64,000 nucleotides of DNA from an uncultured Lentisphaeria bacterium. GTDB taxonomy: Bacteria; Verrucomicrobiota; Lentisphaeria; Victivallales; Victivallaceae. Numbering within the stretch: the stretch's first letter is position 1; every line of letters begins with the position of its first letter. The notes below the pieces were generated by a model that was not told the origin of the DNA, searched no databases, and saw only the letters and a list, made by a program, of their open reading frames with translations. The translations under genes and the position numbers were made by a program. The stretch is from positions 62,001 through 126,000 of the forward strand of contig CASFVA010000036.1 of the NCBI GenBank assembly GCA_949298075.1, written 5' to 3'. Shown here piece by piece: positions 59,950-64,000 of this stretch.

Positions 59950-62034
59950 TTATTTGGATGAATCCGGTGGCGCGGCTTCGTCCGCGTTACGGTGATTGAT
60001 GACTGTGCCGTCGTCCAGGGGATTGTCCCGGGCGGTGCGCAGGGCGCGGAAGAGGTCGCGGATATCACGGATTCCGCCCCAGGAGAACCAGACCGTGGTG
60101 ACCAGTCCGACCAGCAGCGCCAGTCCGAAGCCGTAGTAATAGAAGTAGTCGAACCACCACTCCTCCGGCCAGCGGAAAAAGTAGACGTTCCAGATGACAA
60201 TTCCCAGAAACACGGCAAAATTGTAGATGTTCCAGGCGAAAACCAGATAGGTCTGAATCCGGTCTCCCCGGGTGTAGTTGGCGTTGATTCCCAGCATGGC
60301 CGCAAATGAGCGGCGGGGCCGGGCCGGCCGTTCCGAGCGCGGCGGCCGGTGGAGCAGCGCATCGAGGTCAAAAACCCGGCCGCGGCCGGTGGCCAGCGAC
60401 ACGGTGACGTAGACGATGATGCAGCTGATCGCTGTCAGAAAACCCCATTCCGCTCCGGAAATCGGGAACCGCTCCGGCGTTACCTGCCAGCGGGCGATCC
60501 GGAGAAAATCCCCGAGCGACTCCAGCGACTGGCTGAAGTTTTCCAGTACTGACGGCGCGTGGCACGACAGCCAGGCGTAAATTGAACTGGACCAGCAGCT
60601 TTGCAGCCAGAAGCCCGTACTGCCCAGTCCCAGCCCGACCGCCGCCGCCGCCCAGGCTCCGCAGGTGTTGCCGAATTTCCAGTAGAGGCCGCCGATGATG
60701 ACGGATCCGGCAAAGCCGATCCAGAGGGCGCCGGTCATGCTGAAAAAGTGCAGTATGAAGGTATCCGGACGGTAAAAGTAGCCGAAGCACCAGGCGAAGG
60801 CCGCCACCCCCAGAATGGCCAGCCGCAGCAGCCACAGATGGGTGCGGGTGTTCAGCTGGGTTTTGCGCAGCGGCAGAACCAGGTCCTGAATAAAGATGCT
60901 GCCCCAGGATTGCAGACAGGTGGTGTCAGTGCTCACCATCGCCATGAACATCAGGGCGACGAACAGTCCGGACAGTCCGGTTGGCAGCAGCATGTGCAGT
61001 GCCAGCGGCACAGTCATCTGCCGCCGGATGGCCGCCGAACCCGGGCCGTCTGCGATCCGCCCGGACAGCGCCTCGCGGATCTGGGCGGCGATGTCGCTGA
61101 AATCCGGGTGATTGAGCAGAATCAATGCACTCATCACCAGCAGGGGAATCTTCATTCGGCCGAGGCCTTCGCGCCAGGTGATCAGCATGCTGGCCATTTT
61201 CTGCTCGTGCGCCGATTTGGCCGCGCTGTTGTAACCGGCGGCGCCCTGCCAGGCCATTTTGCCGTAGGCCGACATGAACACTCCGATCAGAATGAAAAGG
61301 ATGTTGAAGTCGGTGAGTTCCGCGGTGTCGAAGGGGTTGATGAACGACGCCCCGTCCGGGCGGTTCAGCAGGACCGTCTCGTAGTGCTCCGGAGTGAAGT
61401 GAAGCAGCAGATAGATCAGCAGTACGGTGAAAATCGCGTAGGTGAACAATCCCTGCAGGCAGTCGGTCAGCATACAGCTGAGCTGTCCCCCCAGGAACAG
61501 AATCGCCAGCGACACCGCCAGAAAGAACGCCATAAGAATGCCGAGTGTGGAAAACGTCACGCCTCCGATTTGAAACTGCTGCGGAATGTTGCAGTAGTAA
61601 ATGAAGAACCGGGTGCTGATTACCGGGAACAGCGCGTAGTTGAGGATTCCCGACAGAAAACAGATTCCGCCGGTGAAAATCCGGAACGATTTCGAATAGC
61701 GCAATTCAAAAAACTGTGCCAGCGTCATGGCCCGGGTTTCCCGGTAGCGGTAGATCACAAATCCGCTCAGGGCGATGGCCATGGTCACCAGAATGCCGAT
61801 GCCGCTCCAGAAGCTGAAAGCAAAACCGGAGTGATAACTCTGTTCGCAGGCGGCAATCAGCGAAATTACCGACACGCTGCTCTCCATTCCGGCGACCGCC
61901 AGCAGGTAGCGCCCCGCCACCCGGCCGCCGGACAGGAACCCGGCCACTCCGCTGACCAGCCGCTGGGCCCGGAAGCCGAGGTACAGCACCAGTATGAACG
62001 GCAGTACGGCAATGATCCAGTCGATGGTGCTCAT
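59950..62034 (-). CDS. Sodium:solute symporter (SSS family)
   Basis: The 694-residue transporter has an SSS layout: the first helices with SGGRVAGRYLLAVAGMESSVSV, a FFELRYSKSFRI segment, MAWQGAAGYN, LFVALMFMAMVSTDTTCLQSWG and repeated long hydrophobic stretches. It ends with a charged tail (EAAPPDSSK). It overlaps the upstream gene for a YetA/PcRGLX-like protein by 4 bases, suggesting that it imports products of that enzyme. The substrate is unknown; oligogalacturonides or rhamnosyl sugars would fit the neighbour. Confidence 0.88.
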   Translation of the reverse strand: MSTIDWIIAVLPFILVLYLGFRAQRLVSGVAGFLSGGRVAGRYLLAVAGMESSVSVISLIAACEQSYHSGFAFSFWSGIGILVTMAIALSGFVIYRYRETRAMTLAQFFELRYSKSFRIFTGGICFLSGILNYALFPVISTRFFIYYCNIPQQFQIGGVTFSTLGILMAFFLAVSLAILFLGGQLSCMLTDCLQGLFTYAIFTVLLIYLLLHFTPEHYETVLLNRPDGASFINPFDTAELTDFNILFILIGVFMSAYGKMAWQGAAGYNSAAKSAHEQKMASMLITWREGLGRMKIPLLVMSALILLNHPDFSDIAAQIREALSGRIADGPGSAAIRRQMTVPLALHMLLPTGLSGLFVALMFMAMVSTDTTCLQSWGSIFIQDLVLPLRKTQLNTRTHLWLLRLAILGVAAFAWCFGYFYRPDTFILHFFSMTGALWIGFAGSVIIGGLYWKFGNTCGAWAAAAVGLGLGSTGFWLQSCWSSSIYAWLSCHAPSVLENFSQSLESLGDFLRIARWQVTPERFPISGAEWGFLTAISCIIVYVTVSLATGRGRVFDLDALLHRPPRSERPARPRRSFAAMLGINANYTRGDRIQTYLVFAWNIYNFAVFLGIVIWNVYFFRWPEEWWFDYFYYYGFGLALLVGLVTTVWFSWGGIRDIRDLFRALRTARDNPLDDGTVINHRNADEAAPPDSSK

Positions 62035-64000
62035 GGCTGCCTGACTTTTTCCAGATATGACAGCGTCTGCGGGACCAGGTAGAGCGCCGAACTGAAGCTC
62101 TTGGGATGCGGCCAGTCCGGTTTTTCACCTTTGAGGGGAGAATCAAAGACTTCCTGCCGCTCGAACATCCGGTTCATGGTGTCCTCGATGACCGGCAGCA
62201 GGTCCCGGCGCTGATTGACGGCGGCGTTGAAAGCCAGCGCATAGCGCAGACTGGCCGCGTGGGAGCCGCCGAGCCGGGTGCTCTGGCGCCGCCACGGGAC
62301 CGGGCTGTGCACGAATCCCTTCCGGTCGGGGAAGTAAAGCCGTTCCATGATGTAATCGGCGCACTGTCCCAAATTTTCCAGAACATCCTTCCGGCCGGTC
62401 AGATTGTAGAGTTCAATCATGCCGGCACACTGATAGCCGGTGGGGAAGGAGAGTTCGCCGGTCAGGTCGCGGCGATCCTCCGGCCGGAGGCCGCCGGGCT
62501 TGTCGGGAGCGTTCCAGGAGGCGAGTTTGCAGTATTTGACTCCGCGCCCTTCCGCCCGTTCGATGACGATGTCGGCCAGTTGGTTGGCGGCGTCAAGGAA
62601 TTTCGGATCGCCGAGGAAGAAGTGCAGCGAGCAGAGGTTGAAGAGCGCCCAGCCCGGTTCGCGGGCGGTCGACGGCCAGTTTCGGCGCCTGAACATCGGA
62701 TCTTTGCAGATGAAGTTGCCGATGGCCTGAGCCTGTTCGCGGAAGCGCTCGTTGCCGGTGAACAAATAGGCCAGTGCCGTGCCGCGGGCCCGGGTGTGAC
62801 CGGCGGTGTGACGGCTGCTGATGAAAATTTCAGAACTCTGTCCGTAGTTGAAAAGTTTGAAACTGTTGGGGCCGTAATAACCACCGGTGTGACCGATGGC
62901 GTGAGCCCATACTCCGCCGTTGTGATCGGGGTTGACGTTGCGTTTGACGACGTCGACGTCGATGAAGTGGCGGGAACCCCGGATGGCCTCGCGGATGTAA
63001 TCCGGATTGTTGAGCCGCAGTCCCTGTTCAAAAAAGACGGTGGGAGTGTCGTATTCGTGATTTCCCCAGTTGAATTCCCGTTCGCCGAACCAGTCGCCCC
63101 AGTTGAGCAGCCCGTACCAGCGCTCTTTCTGCTGGCGCCCGAAGTAGGCGTCGGCGCCGGTTCGGACCGCCTCGTCGTAGCGGGCGGTGCCGGGGCTGGC
63201 CGGAACAATCCGGTGCGGCCAGGCTCCGGAGCGGTTGATGGCGGCGATGTCGGGAATGCCCACCGGCAGCGTCTGCAGAGCGGCGGCGGTGGCGAAAGAA
63301 TCGGCGTCCGGTTCAGTCAGGCCGAGGTAGACGGTGTATGATTTCTCGACGCCGCCCCGGAATTCGTAGCTGCCCGAGCGCAGATAGTAGGTGTGAATGT
63401 GTTCATCCGGCCGTCCGGCGTAGCGGTCGGCCGGCAGGATCGCCGGCATGAAATCAATCGACAGCGCATTGGCGGTGAATGAAACGCCCAGCGGATACTG
63501 CTCGGCCATTTCCGGAATCGAGACCACCGGAGTCCACGGCCGCTCCTTTACTGCGAAAACTCCGGAAATCCGTCCGGTCCGCAGCGCTCCGCCATCCACG
63601 GCGTAACGGTCGAACTCCCAGTGAACCAGCGATTTCCCGGCGTCGAATGCGGTTCCTTCCGGCGTGTACGCCGTCAGCCGTTTGCCGGAGAAATTGCCGG
63701 TCAGCCGCAGGGCGGCGCTCCGGGTGCTGGTCATCTCCTCCCGGGCGGTGTTTTTGCCCGGAGCCGTGGATGTGCTGAAACCGAACACCACCTCCGCTTC
63801 GATCCAGGGGACTCCGGCATAAGCGGTGAGAAAGAGTTCCCAATAACGTCCGGCGGTTTCCCGATAGCCGCCGCTGAGGCGCAGCACGGCTTTCAGCGGA
63901 CCGTTTTCCTGCATCCGGCAGTCGCGCAGCTGCGGAGTCAGCGGTTTTTCCAGCGCCATTTCCGGCAGCGACATATTCAGGGTCTCGCCGCCCCGGGTCA
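62031..64000 (-). CDS. YetA/PcRGLX-like exo-rhamnogalacturonan lyase family protein, 5' end outside the window
   Basis: The visible 647-residue portion starts with a possible ATG at 63974, but the frame stays open to the right edge (reading TRGGETLN just ahead of it), so the true N terminus is beyond the window. The sequence fits the YetA/PcRGLX family: a RIFT-barrel-like N-terminal beta domain, then a helical part with LLNWGDWFGEREFNWGNHEY, DHNGGVWAHAIGHTGGYYG, RHTAGHTRARGTALAYLF and REPGWALFNLC. Family members cleave rhamnogalacturonan of pectin from the chain end. It is translationally coupled to the symporter. Confidence 0.8.
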   Translation of the reverse strand, partial: TRGGETLNMSLPEMALEKPLTPQLRDCRMQENGPLKAVLRLSGGYRETAGRYWELFLTAYAGVPWIEAEVVFGFSTSTAPGKNTAREEMTSTRSAALRLTGNFSGKRLTAYTPEGTAFDAGKSLVHWEFDRYAVDGGALRTGRISGVFAVKERPWTPVVSIPEMAEQYPLGVSFTANALSIDFMPAILPADRYAGRPDEHIHTYYLRSGSYEFRGGVEKSYTVYLGLTEPDADSFATAAALQTLPVGIPDIAAINRSGAWPHRIVPASPGTARYDEAVRTGADAYFGRQQKERWYGLLNWGDWFGEREFNWGNHEYDTPTVFFEQGLRLNNPDYIREAIRGSRHFIDVDVVKRNVNPDHNGGVWAHAIGHTGGYYGPNSFKLFNYGQSSEIFISSRHTAGHTRARGTALAYLFTGNERFREQAQAIGNFICKDPMFRRRNWPSTAREPGWALFNLCSLHFFLGDPKFLDAANQLADIVIERAEGRGVKYCKLASWNAPDKPGGLRPEDRRDLTGELSFPTGYQCAGMIELYNLTGRKDVLENLGQCADYIMERLYFPDRKGFVHSPVPWRRQSTRLGGSHAASLRYALAFNAAVNQRRDLLPVIEDTMNRMFERQEVFDSPLKGEKPDWPHPKSFSSALYLVPQTLSYLEKVRQP

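Overview
The window reads as chromosomal DNA of a Gram-negative, GC-rich bacterium of the PVC group, most likely a Victivallis-like Lentisphaerota. This rests on several traits: a meso-diaminopimelate-type MurE, secreted proteins with Sec signal peptides and a lipoprotein, a giant protein built from chlamydial Pmp-like GGAI repeats, and many secreted carbohydrate-active proteins paired with sodium:solute symporters. The assignment is inference from gene content, not from a marker-gene comparison. No rRNA, transposase, phage gene or CRISPR array was seen.

Layout. 0-5.7 kb: a plus-strand run with a BamE/SmpA-like protein (cut by the window edge), murF, murE, a divergent adenosylhomocysteinase-like protein and an MTA/SAH deaminase. 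5.7-10.4 kb (minus): a malate/lactate dehydrogenase-type oxidoreductase, a WecA-type sugar-phosphate transferase fused to a CoA_binding_3-type domain, and xseA interrupted by an in-frame TAA. 10.5-15.4 kb (plus): nusA-infB-rbfA-nrnA behind a promoter and a terminator-like leader hairpin. 15.7-18.2 kb: three tRNA genes (two with anticodon CAU, one Glu-UUC) around a sodium:solute symporter. 18.5-32.1 kb: a low-GC orphan gene, then an apparently coupled operon of a 1665-aa beta-helix repeat protein, a GH-A family hydrolase broken by a one-base frameshift, a small secreted protein, a LamG-type secreted enzyme and a membrane-anchored CBM9-like protein. 32.3-35.1 kb: a paralogue of the small secreted protein and a GH36-like alpha-galactosidase. 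35.2-42.3 kb (plus): serA, an unknown gene, a PurS-PurL fusion, a sigma-70 family factor and a tRNA-dihydrouridine synthase. 42.3-46.6 kb (minus): a PMT/ArnT-like glycosyltransferase, an O-antigen ligase-like protein with a TPR-like tail, and plsY. 46.7-57.6 kb (plus): an M24 peptidase, ftsK, a RodZ-like protein, an aromatic-rich lipoprotein, aroQ, accB, accC, an Asp23 protein, AmaP-like and maf. 57.8-64 kb: a GH141-like beta-helix protein converging on a second symporter coupled to a YetA/PcRGLX-like rhamnogalacturonan lyase family protein cut by the window edge.

The genes fall into three working groups: core housekeeping (peptidoglycan, translation, purines, serine, fatty acids, chromosome segregation), envelope polysaccharide assembly (the sugar-phosphate transferase chimera, glycosyltransferase and Wzy-like ligase), and plant or host glycan use (the 19.9-35 kb and 57.8-64 kb clusters).

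The points most worth a second look are: the divergent SAH-hydrolase homologue paired with an SAH deaminase inside a mur operon; the Pmp-like protein with exact 882-bp tandem periods and a sharp base-composition change at about 23.4 kb; the nonsense codon in xseA; the single-base frameshift at about 26.86 kb; the transferase domain chimera; and the inverted pair of small secreted paralogues. Sampled 60-base lines are 57-60% GC on the left, 47-50% near 18.7-22.9 kb, and 65-77% to the right of 23.4 kb.
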